Position numbers and translations under genes: made by a program
The notes under the pieces: model-generated
What the model was told of the DNA's origin: nothing
The model's input: the letters and a program-made list of their open reading frames with translations, nothing else
Databases searched by the model: none
In this document: one piece after another, positions 44,560 through 53,481 of the stretch
Position numbering within the stretch: the first letter of the stretch is position 1
Layout: each line of letters opens with the position of its first letter
NCBI RefSeq assembly: GCF_000445445.1
Contig: NZ_ASXP01000004.1
Span: 682,001-746,000, forward strand
Length of the DNA stretch: 64,000 bases
Direction of reading: 5' to 3'
Source: Sporomusa ovata DSM 2662
Lineage (GTDB): Bacteria; Bacillota; Negativicutes; Sporomusales; Sporomusaceae

Positions 44560-45350
44560 AAAAAGTAGTGATTTTAGCTCCCCTTGATCCTGTACATGAT
44601 ATTGGGCTAAAAATGATTGGACGAGGTTTAAATCAAGCCGGACATGAAACTTTTTTGCTGCCTCCGGATCTCACTCCAGATGAAATTGTTGAAATGGTTT
44701 TCAGCAAAGGCAAAGTTGACATTCTCTTAGTAAGCCGTACACTTGGCTATGGTGTAGGTGAAATTTTAGCGCGTTTCATCGATCTGGCTGATGCCGCCGG
44801 TCTCCGCACCAATACCAGGATTGGTATCGGCGGTATGGCGATTCGTCCCGAATTGGCTGCGGAACTGGGTTTCGACGCCGGATTTGGTCCAGGAACGACA
44901 GTAGAAGAAGTAGTTTGTTTCGTCGAAGGCCGCGAATATCACCCTGATCCCTTCCGCAGCAAAAAAGACAAGACAGATATGACGGCAAATTATGATTACC
45001 AGTACCACCATGGGGCTATTGGAGAAAAACTTGGCCGTATTTCAGAAATGATTCTAGATTGGGTAAAAAACAAGACCTCACCTGGCGTAAAACGCGCCAA
45101 ACTCAGAGATGAGCTGTGGGATGTAGAACGCTGGCGTAAGCGCCAGGGTAATGGTGATTTATATAACCATTATCCCCAGTTATGTAGTGAAATCCCTCAA
45201 AAATACTATACTACAGGCGAGCTGCACCCCAAAACCCGCCGGTTTACCATTGAAGAAGTACGAGGTCTTGAAAAATATTTAGAAGAAACTAAGGCGCGTA
45301 TGTCGGTGCTAAAATTACAACATACGCGCAAAAAAGCCACTGGTCTTTAA
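44556..45350 (+). CDS. Cobalamin-binding domain protein (N-terminal part of a frameshifted mutase)
   Basis: The Rossmann-like domain of residues 1-130 is of the B12-binding type. It has DPVHDIGLK at 11-19 (His14 would be the cobalt ligand), SRTLGYG near 60 and GIGGM near 91-94. The usual DxHxxG Asp is displaced by one residue. A helical linker follows. The frame ends at 45350, but with one A fewer in the A6 run near 45330 it continues without break into the 45376-46377 frame (…RKKPLVFNQYGTGCPFMDVGH…). The joined protein has about 606 residues. The TTG start has AAAGGGGG upstream. Confidence 0.82.
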   Translation: MKKVVILAPLDPVHDIGLKMIGRGLNQAGHETFLLPPDLTPDEIVEMVFSKGKVDILLVSRTLGYGVGEILARFIDLADAAGLRTNTRIGIGGMAIRPELAAELGFDAGFGPGTTVEEVVCFVEGREYHPDPFRSKKDKTDMTANYDYQYHHGAIGEKLGRISEMILDWVKNKTSPGVKRAKLRDELWDVERWRKRQGNGDLYNHYPQLCSEIPQKYYTTGELHPKTRRFTIEEVRGLEKYLEETKARMSVLKLQHTRKKATGL

Positions 45351-45375
45351 CCAATATGGTACAGGCTGTCCATTT

Positions 45376-46377
45376 ATGGATGTCGGTCATATTCTCGCCA
45401 GTGAAGCCTGGGGCGCAGATGGCGTAGTCCATTTTGACCCTTCCTGGGGTGCACGTACCGAAGGCTTTTTGGATGGCTTCCTGACCCACCAAGAGGATGG
45501 AACAGTGATAACACCGGCTAATCTGAATCGCATTCATGGCTCGTTAGAAAGATCTACGTTATGGCAAGTACGTGCCCATCGAGGACTCAACACACCGGAA
45601 ACAGTAGTGCTGTCCGGGAAAATCGGGGCCGATTTAACCAAAATCAATATCTGCTATGGAGCATTAGGCGCAGGGACTGACCCGGAACGTATGACAGTCG
45701 ATGGCTATCATTCCATCTTATATGCCCAAAAATACAACATGCCGTTTGATGTTGTGACCAATGAAGAATTAGCGGGTGTACCTGCCTACAAGGCCTTTGC
45801 CGGGATGCTCATTGTAAGCGATTTGGCTGTTCATTTAGGTGCACGTCCCATTTTGCAACCACTCTTTGCCTATTCACCCGAAGTAATGATTCATGAATAT
45901 ATGGAAGATAACTATATTGATTTCAATGCTGGTAAAATTTTCGCATTGCGCAATATCATCAATGCTCCCATTTGGCCAGGTGCACCCATTGGCTTTCTGA
46001 CCCATACGGAAGACCGTGTCCAATCCGCCACAACTACTGCCCTACATGCTTGTCTGGCTATGGCACTTGAAGTAGACGCTATTTCTATTGCTTCCACAGA
46101 CGAAGCCTACTCGGGTGGCCCTATTTCGGTTCCAGCCAAAATCGACACCCTCCGAGCTGTTCAAGACAGTTTTCGTTTTTTTGGCCAAGCAAGCATTCAA
46201 CCTACTAATCAGGCAGACAAATACGCGGAACAGATCACCGCAGGAATTGAAAAAGTTCTCGACGACGTCTTAGCTACCGGTGATTTTGTCACCGCTATTC
46301 ATAAAGGTGTGCTCGGCAGTCGCGAGGAAGGTGCCTATCCTGGCCGGACTGGCAAGGATACGGTTACGACTATATAA
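45376..46377 (+). CDS. Glutamate-mutase-like TIM-barrel part (C-terminal part of the frameshifted mutase)
   Basis: This 333-residue frame has no ribosome site at its first ATG. Its coding frame extends back in frame to the A6 run near 45330, so it is the C-terminal half of the preceding gene. Segments such as KINICYGALGAGTDPERM, GVPAYKAFAGMLIVSDLAVHLGA and the C-terminal KGVLGSREEGAYPGRT follow the order of blocks in methylaspartate (glutamate) mutase E subunits. The catalytic radical barrel would use adenosylcobalamin held by the N-terminal domain. The substrate is not known. Confidence 0.78.
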   Translation: MDVGHILASEAWGADGVVHFDPSWGARTEGFLDGFLTHQEDGTVITPANLNRIHGSLERSTLWQVRAHRGLNTPETVVLSGKIGADLTKINICYGALGAGTDPERMTVDGYHSILYAQKYNMPFDVVTNEELAGVPAYKAFAGMLIVSDLAVHLGARPILQPLFAYSPEVMIHEYMEDNYIDFNAGKIFALRNIINAPIWPGAPIGFLTHTEDRVQSATTTALHACLAMALEVDAISIASTDEAYSGGPISVPAKIDTLRAVQDSFRFFGQASIQPTNQADKYAEQITAGIEKVLDDVLATGDFVTAIHKGVLGSREEGAYPGRTGKDTVTTI

Positions 46378-46430
46378 TTGCATCGCTTCAAACACGGTAA
46401 AAAAGAGCATGATAGAAGGGGGATTTAACA

Positions 46431-47810
46431 TTGGTAGCATTGACTTCAGCTCATTGGTTGTTTCTATTTTGGGTATTTGTTGTAATTGTTGTTATGGCAC
46501 TACGCAAGGATCCTCTTATTCCCTGCATTCTCGGACTGTTAACTGTGGGATGGGTGGTCAAGCAATCTGTGGTAGGCGCTGTTTCTACTGTTTTCAATGC
46601 CCTTATTGTCGCCGGCAATGAGTTTTGGGGGATTATCGTAGTAATTTCGCTGATTGTTGCTTTATCAAAATTGTTAAGCGATACCGGGGCTGATTATCTT
46701 GTTATGAGTCCTGCTGCTAAATTAATGGTCAACCCTGATATTGCATTCTGGGTCCTGGGCTTATCTATGCTGCTTGCCTCCTGGTTCTTTTGGCCGTCAC
46801 CGGCAGTTGCATTAATTGGCGCAATTATGGTTCCTGTTGCGGTTAGAGCTGGGCTCCCGGTAATGGGCGCAGCTATAGCCATGAATTTATTCGGTCATGG
46901 AATTGCCTTATCAACCGATTATGTAATTCAAGGCGCACCTACAATTACTGCCAAAGCAGCAGGATTTACTGACCCCGGGCCAATCATATCGGCTAGTATA
47001 CCTTTAGCTATTACGATGGGGCTGGTGACAACGGTTACAGCCTACTTTCTGATAAAAAAAGATATGAGAAGCAATCCCGAGGCTTTAAAAAATGAACAAA
47101 CCACGTTTCTTGCCAAGGAAGTACGAAAGGATGTCAACACGACTTCCTACATTCTTGCTTGGGCTACACCATTGGCTTTTCTTGCTGATGTAGCTGCAAT
47201 GTGGGTTCTTAAACTGAAAGGTGGCGACGCCACGGCCCTCCTGGGAGCTACTGCATTGATAATCCTAGCATTTGGTACCATGCTAAAGGATGGCTGGGAA
47301 GGATTGGAGAAAATTACTGAATACATTAGAGATGGATTTATGTTTGGCATTAAGGTTTTTGCGCCAGTACTCATCATCGGAGGTTTCTTTTTTCTTGGAA
47401 AAGGTGATTTAGCTAAATCTATATTAGGCGTAAACACAGCCACAGGATTTCTAGAAGACTTTGGTATTGTTCTGTCGCAAGTAATTCCCCTGAATAAATT
47501 CTTTGTAGCAATTGTCAGTTTAGCTACAGGTATTATAGTCGGACTAGACGGATCGGGTTTTTCTCCGTTGCCTCTCGTTGGGAGTGTTGCAGCTACCTTC
47601 GGTTCAGCAATGCCTATTGATAAAGCTACATTGGCGGCATTGGGACAAATTGCCGGAGTATGGACAGGCGGGGGGACAATTATCCCCTGGGGACTTATTC
47701 CTGTGGCTGCTATAACAGGTGTGAATCCAATTGAATTAGCCAGAAGAAATTTTGTACCAGTTGTTTTAGGATTTATTGCGACAACCATTGTGGCTATTTT
47801 TTTACTGTAG
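46431..47810 (+). CDS. Polytopic permease of the B12-mutase cluster
   Basis: This protein of about 459 residues has ten to twelve membrane segments, with GntP/ion-transporter-like repeats: FWPSPAVALIGAIMVPVAV, then FGHGIALSTDYVIQGAPTITA and a related second half ending GGGTIIPWGLIPVAAITG. The family probably imports an organic acid or amino acid with cations. The start is TTG at 46431 after GGGGGAT. As the last gene before a terminator it most likely brings in the substrate of the cluster. Confidence 0.82.
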   Translation: MVALTSAHWLFLFWVFVVIVVMALRKDPLIPCILGLLTVGWVVKQSVVGAVSTVFNALIVAGNEFWGIIVVISLIVALSKLLSDTGADYLVMSPAAKLMVNPDIAFWVLGLSMLLASWFFWPSPAVALIGAIMVPVAVRAGLPVMGAAIAMNLFGHGIALSTDYVIQGAPTITAKAAGFTDPGPIISASIPLAITMGLVTTVTAYFLIKKDMRSNPEALKNEQTTFLAKEVRKDVNTTSYILAWATPLAFLADVAAMWVLKLKGGDATALLGATALIILAFGTMLKDGWEGLEKITEYIRDGFMFGIKVFAPVLIIGGFFFLGKGDLAKSILGVNTATGFLEDFGIVLSQVIPLNKFFVAIVSLATGIIVGLDGSGFSPLPLVGSVAATFGSAMPIDKATLAALGQIAGVWTGGGTIIPWGLIPVAAITGVNPIELARRNFVPVVLGFIATTIVAIFLL

Positions 47811-47848
47811 CACCCCATAGCGATAGTACATGCTGATTCTAATAACAT

Positions 47849-47897
47849 AACAAGAGTAACTCCAAGGTTTTGATAAAACTCCGGAGTTACTCTTGTT
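47849..47897. terminator. Terminator closing the B12-mutase cluster
   Basis: AACAAGAGTAACTCC and GGAGTTACTCTTGTT arms with a 19-base loop lie 38 bases after the permease stop. The T-run after the hairpin is short. The next 185 bases up to the MerR-type gene hold nothing recognised. Confidence 0.72.
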
Positions 47898-48081
47898 AGT
47901 ATCTGCATGTATAAAGGATTACGTATTTACTATATACGAAATAGATAGTAATGTACTTGTTTAATTTGTAAGATAATCGATATGGCATGCTATATTTCGC
48001 TTATATCTGTATCGAAGTTATTAATATAGAGTTTACCCCAGCATATTTACATAACGACAACCTTAAGACAAGGAAGATAAA

Positions 48082-49038
48082 TCAAGCAAGAGATGCAGAT
48101 ACCATAATGTGCACATAAATTTCAAGTTGCGCATACCCCATAGCTTTTCCGGCTATGGATGGAGTGATAACATGACACATATGGTAATGCCCCTGTCTTT
48201 CATCAACTTCAAAATACCCACTGTTATCAATCCATTCCTTTATTCCTGAATAGACCCTCCAACCATCATTATCGTCGCCATCTTTTGATACGGCAGCAGC
48301 ATATAAGCCGCCCTCAAATTCTAGTACTTCGAATCCACCCGTATCTGTAATATTGTCATTAATTGCATAGTACCAGAAAGTACCTTTACTTTCCAGATCA
48401 TACCACATAAAATCACGCGGGAAAAATTTATCTGTTCTTTGTTTATCAACCGCAGACCACCAAATATTAAATTCATCAAGTAGTCCATTACCCATATCGC
48501 ATCCAGATGACACCATTTTACACTTAGGCAACTCAACAATTCTTACATCAGGTTTTTTTTCAAGCTTCTCTGTAACATTAATAAGTCGCTTTACAGGCGA
48601 TGAATTTCCGCTATACTTAATGTTAACAAGATGCTGTTCAAGCTCCTTTGCTTTTTCATACAATAATCTTACATCAGTGCTTTTCTGAAAATCCGACTCA
48701 TTAATCTGCTTAATAAAATCAAGTACGATGTCTTTTAATTCGTGTAGTAAAGCAACTTCATCATCAATAGTAGTAACTTTTTTGCTAAGAACCTCAAGTA
48801 CCACCCCTGAGTTGCCTGAGTTAAAAATCCTTTGAATATCTCTAATACTGATATTCAATTTACGCAGAATAAGGATTTGTTCTAGTCTTTTCACAGCGTT
48901 GTCATTATATAATCTATAAGCATAGTCGTTGCTCCTAGTACTTTGAATGAGTCCCATATCCTCGTAATAGCGCAGAGTACGTGCAGAAATATCATATTTA
49001 AGTGATATTTCCCGAATTTTAATTAGATTACCCATCAT
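48082..49038 (-). CDS. MerR-family regulator with a GyrI-like effector domain
   Basis: The N-terminal winged helix (KIREISLKYDISARTLRYYEDMG) and a long dimer helix (about 75-150) are of MerR type. Residues 165-318 form a GyrI-like small-molecule-binding domain with the late FEVDERQGHYHMCHVI. Such proteins sense lipophilic drugs or cations and switch on nearby efflux genes. No target gene is directly adjacent. It faces the B12-mutase cluster end to end. Confidence 0.88.
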   Translation of the reverse strand: MMGNLIKIREISLKYDISARTLRYYEDMGLIQSTRSNDYAYRLYNDNAVKRLEQILILRKLNISIRDIQRIFNSGNSGVVLEVLSKKVTTIDDEVALLHELKDIVLDFIKQINESDFQKSTDVRLLYEKAKELEQHLVNIKYSGNSSPVKRLINVTEKLEKKPDVRIVELPKCKMVSSGCDMGNGLLDEFNIWWSAVDKQRTDKFFPRDFMWYDLESKGTFWYYAINDNITDTGGFEVLEFEGGLYAAAVSKDGDDNDGWRVYSGIKEWIDNSGYFEVDERQGHYHMCHVITPSIAGKAMGYAQLEIYVHIMVSASLA

Positions 49039-49232
49039 TTTACTCCTTTTGCAATTATATGATGACTATAGCATAATCTATTCCGTAACGGCAAAGTCAA
49101 GAGAATAGTAATTTTAAAATTAACCGAATGTTTTTCCAGCAGTAAGGAGTAGATCGTTTTTGAATACTAAGTTTTTTGAGTATTACGATAAATATTGGGG
49201 CTTAGTATGTCGGGCAACGTCCAAGATGAGTT

Positions 49233-51797
49233 CTACCACACTTTCTTTAGAACCTGTTCGACAAATACCCTGGCAACATCAGCATCCACTTGTTTACCTG
49301 CATTGTTTTTTAGTTCCTTGATGGCTGTCTCTTCACTCAAGGCCGCTTGATAAATTTTATCAGTAGTCATTGCATCATAGGCATCTGCTATAATTAATAT
49401 TTTTGATTGCAATGGTATTTCGTTATTTATCAAACCCCTGGGATAACCTTTTCCATCTATTCTTTCATGGTGAGCTAACACGAATTCTGCTACCCGTGAA
49501 AATTCATTTATAGATCTCAGTATTTGATACCCAATTTCAGGATGACGCTTAATCTCTACCCATTCATAAGCATTGAGGGTTTCAGGTTTATTCAATATAT
49601 TTTCATTAATTCCTATCTTACCGATGTCATGTAACAAACCAGCTATTTTAAGCTCATTGACTTCATTCGACCCCAAGCCTAAAGCAATGCCGATATTTTT
49701 GCAAAATTCACTGACACGCTCAGAATGATGTTGTTCTCTTTCATTTTTTTCATATAAGGTCTTGGTAATTAGCTTTATTGTTTCGCTCTTCATACTAGTG
49801 CTTTCAGACAATTTGTTTCTATACATATGATCTTCGGCTTGCATATAGATTTGGGTGATATCTTTGTTATCTTGATCCTTTGTGCCCCAACCAAATGAAA
49901 CAGATAAAATCGTATTATTTATTTTCGTGTTGCCAATTGATACATTGATGCGGTGCACGATTCTTTCTGCTTCTGCCGAATCAGTGTTAGGCAATACAAG
50001 CATAAATTCATCGCCGCCAATTCTAGCTACAATATCATCAATCCGACATTCTTTCTTCAAAATGTCCGCAATTCCTTTTATCAACTGATCTCCTGCTAAA
50101 TGGCCAAAAGCATCATTGGTTAACTTTAATCCATTGACATCTGCCATAATTAAAGTGATTGGCAGGTTTCTTGCTGTATCAAGCCGTTTTAATTCTTCTT
50201 CATAAAACCTGCGATTATACAAACCAGTTAACTGATCGTGATAGCTTAGATATACAATTTCTTCTTCCGACTGTTTACGTTCAGTAATATCACTTTGAAA
50301 ATTTAATGTAGCATCCCTTCCCTCCCATTCAATTAAAACTGAATTCATTTCAACCCATCGAATGCTCTTATCTTTTCTCAACATCCTGTATTGATATCTA
50401 AAATCAGCAGATTCACCACTTATCTGCCTTAGATAATAGCTAGCGACCAACTCCCTGTCCTCAGGATAAATAAATTCTGCAAAGGGGATTGAAGTCAGTT
50501 CCTCCTGTGAATATCCTGATAATTCAGCTGCCATGGGGTTAGAAAACTTTAATTTTCCATCTTGGATAACCAAAATAGCTTCCAGAGCATGCTCAATCAA
50601 CAGTCGGTATTTTTCCTCTGACTGTTGCAGCTTTTTTTCCGTTAGCTTACGTTCGGAGATGTCACGCGTAACACCTCTTACCTCCACATGACCATTTTCT
50701 TCATTCCTGTAAAAATTTGCAATAACTTCTGTCCATACCGTCGTTCCATCTTTACAGGGCTGTTCAAGTTCTTCCATGAAGTACCTATCAAGGGTTTCTT
50801 TTTCGGAAAGAAACCCTGTGACTCTCTGACTAATAACACCCTGTACATATGCTGCACCCTCTGGGGTAAGCGCTGCCTCTAACGGTGCTGACATAACTTC
50901 TTCCGCTGTATATCCTCTAAGGTTATACACCGAGGGACTTACATAAACAAAGTGCATTGTTTCCGTGTCAAGAATCCAAATTACATCTCTAATATTTTCT
51001 GCTAATACACGATACCGTTCTTCGCTTTTTTTCAACCTTTCTTCTGACTGCTTACGCTCGGTAATATCACGAACAACACTAATAATATGTGAGTAGCCAT
51101 TCAGTGTGATGACTTTAGCAGACAGGAGAGCCGTGATTTTCTCTCCACTCTTTTTACGAAAAACCATTTCCCTATTTTTAGAAAATCCCTGTTCTTGGAG
51201 TTCCTTCATCCAATTGTGTCGATCGCCATGATTTTCATAGAAATTGATTTCCAGCGTATTGGCGCCAATAACTTCATCTCTTGTGTAGCATGTCAATGCT
51301 AAGAAAGCCTGATTGATATCCACTATTACACCATCACTATAACGGGTAATTAGAGTTGGATCAGGACTTGTGTTGAAAATTGCTTCAAAATGCTCTTTTG
51401 CTTCTTTAAGCGCTCTTTGCGACTGAGCCGATTCATGCAAGGTTTTCTCCAATTGTCTGGTCATATCATTAAACGCCTGAGAAAACTCACCCAAAAAATC
51501 TACGCGTTGGCTAAAATCACCTGAGGCTATGACTTTTGTCTGCCATATCAGATGTTGCAGGGTGGCTTGCAACCCTTTGAGCACACCTGGCAAATAGCCT
51601 TTTCCCTTAATTGGATATGTTAGTTCACCGTTTCCGATGCCAATAAACGCCTTGCGAAATTCCAGCAAAGCGTTATATAGAATTTCAAACCCTTCAATTT
51701 TTGATAACTCCTGAGGCGGATGGGATGGAATTTCTCTGTCAGAAATTAGACTCTGCAATAATTTAACTACAACCTCGCTCTGCCTTAAATGACTCAT
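49233..51797 (-). CDS. PAS-PAS-PAS-GGDEF-HD-GYP cyclic di-GMP protein
   Basis: The 854-residue protein has a HAMP-like N-terminal helix pair (about 55-120) without membrane segments. Three PAS domains follow (about 130-250, 260-385, 390-510), then GGDEF at 515-680 with an intact RIGGDEFM. An HD-GYP domain closes the protein at 690-850, with HDIGKIG and HHERIDGKGYP. It could both make and break c-di-GMP; which activity wins cannot be read. It starts 15 bases after the V4R-domain gene and probably receives its signal. Confidence 0.93.
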   Translation of the reverse strand: MSHLRQSEVVVKLLQSLISDREIPSHPPQELSKIEGFEILYNALLEFRKAFIGIGNGELTYPIKGKGYLPGVLKGLQATLQHLIWQTKVIASGDFSQRVDFLGEFSQAFNDMTRQLEKTLHESAQSQRALKEAKEHFEAIFNTSPDPTLITRYSDGVIVDINQAFLALTCYTRDEVIGANTLEINFYENHGDRHNWMKELQEQGFSKNREMVFRKKSGEKITALLSAKVITLNGYSHIISVVRDITERKQSEERLKKSEERYRVLAENIRDVIWILDTETMHFVYVSPSVYNLRGYTAEEVMSAPLEAALTPEGAAYVQGVISQRVTGFLSEKETLDRYFMEELEQPCKDGTTVWTEVIANFYRNEENGHVEVRGVTRDISERKLTEKKLQQSEEKYRLLIEHALEAILVIQDGKLKFSNPMAAELSGYSQEELTSIPFAEFIYPEDRELVASYYLRQISGESADFRYQYRMLRKDKSIRWVEMNSVLIEWEGRDATLNFQSDITERKQSEEEIVYLSYHDQLTGLYNRRFYEEELKRLDTARNLPITLIMADVNGLKLTNDAFGHLAGDQLIKGIADILKKECRIDDIVARIGGDEFMLVLPNTDSAEAERIVHRINVSIGNTKINNTILSVSFGWGTKDQDNKDITQIYMQAEDHMYRNKLSESTSMKSETIKLITKTLYEKNEREQHHSERVSEFCKNIGIALGLGSNEVNELKIAGLLHDIGKIGINENILNKPETLNAYEWVEIKRHPEIGYQILRSINEFSRVAEFVLAHHERIDGKGYPRGLINNEIPLQSKILIIADAYDAMTTDKIYQAALSEETAIKELKNNAGKQVDADVARVFVEQVLKKVW

Positions 51798-51812
51798 ATA
51801 AAAACCTCAATA

Positions 51813-52340
51813 TTATTTCGATTTGACTGCCTTAGCAATAAAACGGCAGGTTCGATCGCCCGTACACCAACAATCTATCTCTTTAACATGATATTGAGTT
51901 CCAGAAAAACATTCAAACAATGATGTTATAAACCCTTCGTCATAGGTGCATATCTCATAGTCTAGTTCTGGCAACCCGGAACAGTCCAAGTCTTCTGCAA
52001 CAGTAAGGATAAACTCTCCATTTTCCGTATCCGCTTTTTCGACACGCAAAATTCCAATCCCCAGTTCCTTTAACGCTACCTGTAACTGCCTAACAAATTC
52101 GTTGAGATCATTTGTGGCTGTAAGCATATGCTTATAAAATTCTTTTCCCGCCATTTTACCTGCTTCAAAGAAAATCTGGTCGGTTTTTTCAGTACCAACA
52201 TGCTGCTCAATAACATCACGAAAAGTAAACTGCATCAGACGATACACTTCAAGGCGTGTTTGATTTCCTAGATTTGGGCGACCATCAGCTATATCACCTA
52301 TAAGGTTCCATGAAAACTTATACTTACGTTCTTTGTCCAT
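51813..52340 (-). CDS. V4R-domain sensory protein
   Basis: This 175-residue protein has the V4R (4-vinyl reductase) fold. The N-terminal part includes RLEVYRLMQFTFRDVIEQHV. The typical cysteine-rich C-terminus is CWCTGDRTCRF, which in the family coordinates a ligand or metal. Heme-binding V4R proteins that report oxygen or redox state are known, but ligand type is not evident here. The ATG at 52340 is chosen; a GTG nine codons earlier is possible. It is followed by the c-di-GMP gene in one unit. Confidence 0.83.
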   Translation of the reverse strand: MDKERKYKFSWNLIGDIADGRPNLGNQTRLEVYRLMQFTFRDVIEQHVGTEKTDQIFFEAGKMAGKEFYKHMLTATNDLNEFVRQLQVALKELGIGILRVEKADTENGEFILTVAEDLDCSGLPELDYEICTYDEGFITSLFECFSGTQYHVKEIDCWCTGDRTCRFIAKAVKSK

Positions 52341-52575
52341 AAATAATGCGCTCCCTTCTATTAGCACTAAACTCGCCAGGGAACCCCTCAGGAACGATGT
52401 GGATGATGCAAGTTAGCCTCTCTTTACATAAACCAATGATATAGTTGCCGTATTCAAGCTATTTGAAGTAATTTACTTCGTCAATTAATGGCAAATTCCT
52501 CTTAGAGTGTATTTCAAAATAAGGGTTTTGAAAAATAAGCACCTTTAGGAATGATTACGCAGCGTTTTCAGTGGT

Positions 52576-53205
52576 TTAACTTTTCAAATAGTACAGTACC
52601 TTTACCAATACTGAATTTAAAATACTAATTTGCTTCCTGAGTTTCACCATACAATCAATAGCCTCTTTACCGAAATCTTTTTCGCCGCCTCTGGCCAATG
52701 AATAAGCTTCATCAATGAACAATATTCCTCCATAAGCTTTTTTTAATTGTTCACGCATCTTTTGGGCTGTGTGACCTATATACTCGCCTACTAAATCGGC
52801 CCGCTCTACTTCGATAAGATGTCCCCTTGACAGTACTCCCATCTCCCGGAATACTTTGCCCATAATTCTGGCTACCGTAGTTTTTCCAGTACCAGGATTG
52901 CCTTTAAAGATCATGTGCAACACCATTGGCTCAGTATTTAAATGTTCTCTTTCCCGACGCTTTTGAATTTCAATAAAGGCATATATTTCACGCACTAACT
53001 TTTTAACTTCATTAAGGCCAATCAGGCTGTCTAGTTCGCGCAATATATTTTCGATACGCTGTTCTACAGTAAAGTTAATATCATTCGCATAATCGCCGAC
53101 AAAAGCAGTACTATCTAATTCACGCAGTTTCTTAAACGCTTCAAGCGGAGATATTTGGCCGGATTCAACAGCAGTTACTATATCTTCAGGCCACTGGCAG
53201 TTCAT
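52576..53205 (-). pseudogene. spoVK: Truncated SpoVK-like AAA ATPase
   Basis: The 209-residue product resembles the stage V sporulation protein K / CbbX AAA family. It has a Walker A GNPGTGKTTVARI near residue 110, a Walker B GGILFIDEAYSLARGG, and an N-terminal helix block. After EAIDCMVK the sequence leaves the family pattern (LRKQISILNSVLV...) and stops. The usual length is about 320, so the arginine finger, sensor and lid region are missing. No continuation is found in any frame downstream, so this is a rearrangement and not a one-base slip. The ATG at 53205 has GGGGGTG upstream. Confidence 0.82.
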
Positions 53206-53442
53206 GATTATCACCCCCACAGAGGCTTCGTGGTATATAGTATACGCCGCCGACGCTCAATGGTGAATGATTTCTTTGGCAATTAATTGCGTGGATTGAT
53301 AATATATGAATTTTGTATCGACCAAAGAGCATTGGATACTTTCTACGAAATATGCCAATATCATTGTTGCTCAAAATATGATGAAGCCACTGTAGTGCTG
53401 CTTATCCTAAAGCCTGAGTATTTCATTCCGGCCTAAACGGTT

Positions 53443-53462
53443 ACTGCTAAGAAAACGATGTT
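53443..53462. repeat. 20-base direct repeat, left copy
   Basis: ACTGCTAAGAAAA(C/T)GATGTT occurs here and at 58208-58227 in the same orientation with one mismatch. The two copies flank the esterase, IS110, VOC and PadR-MFS block. The rest of the 276-base gap from spoVK to the esterase gene shows nothing else. Confidence 0.5.
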
Positions 53463-53481
53463 TTCGGTAACACGAAAGGAG

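Noticed and set aside
44311..46377. Assigning the cluster to D-ornithine or lysine aminomutase
   Set aside because: Domain order, the small protein and the P-loop helper do not match OraS/OraE or KamD/KamE, so no substrate is named.
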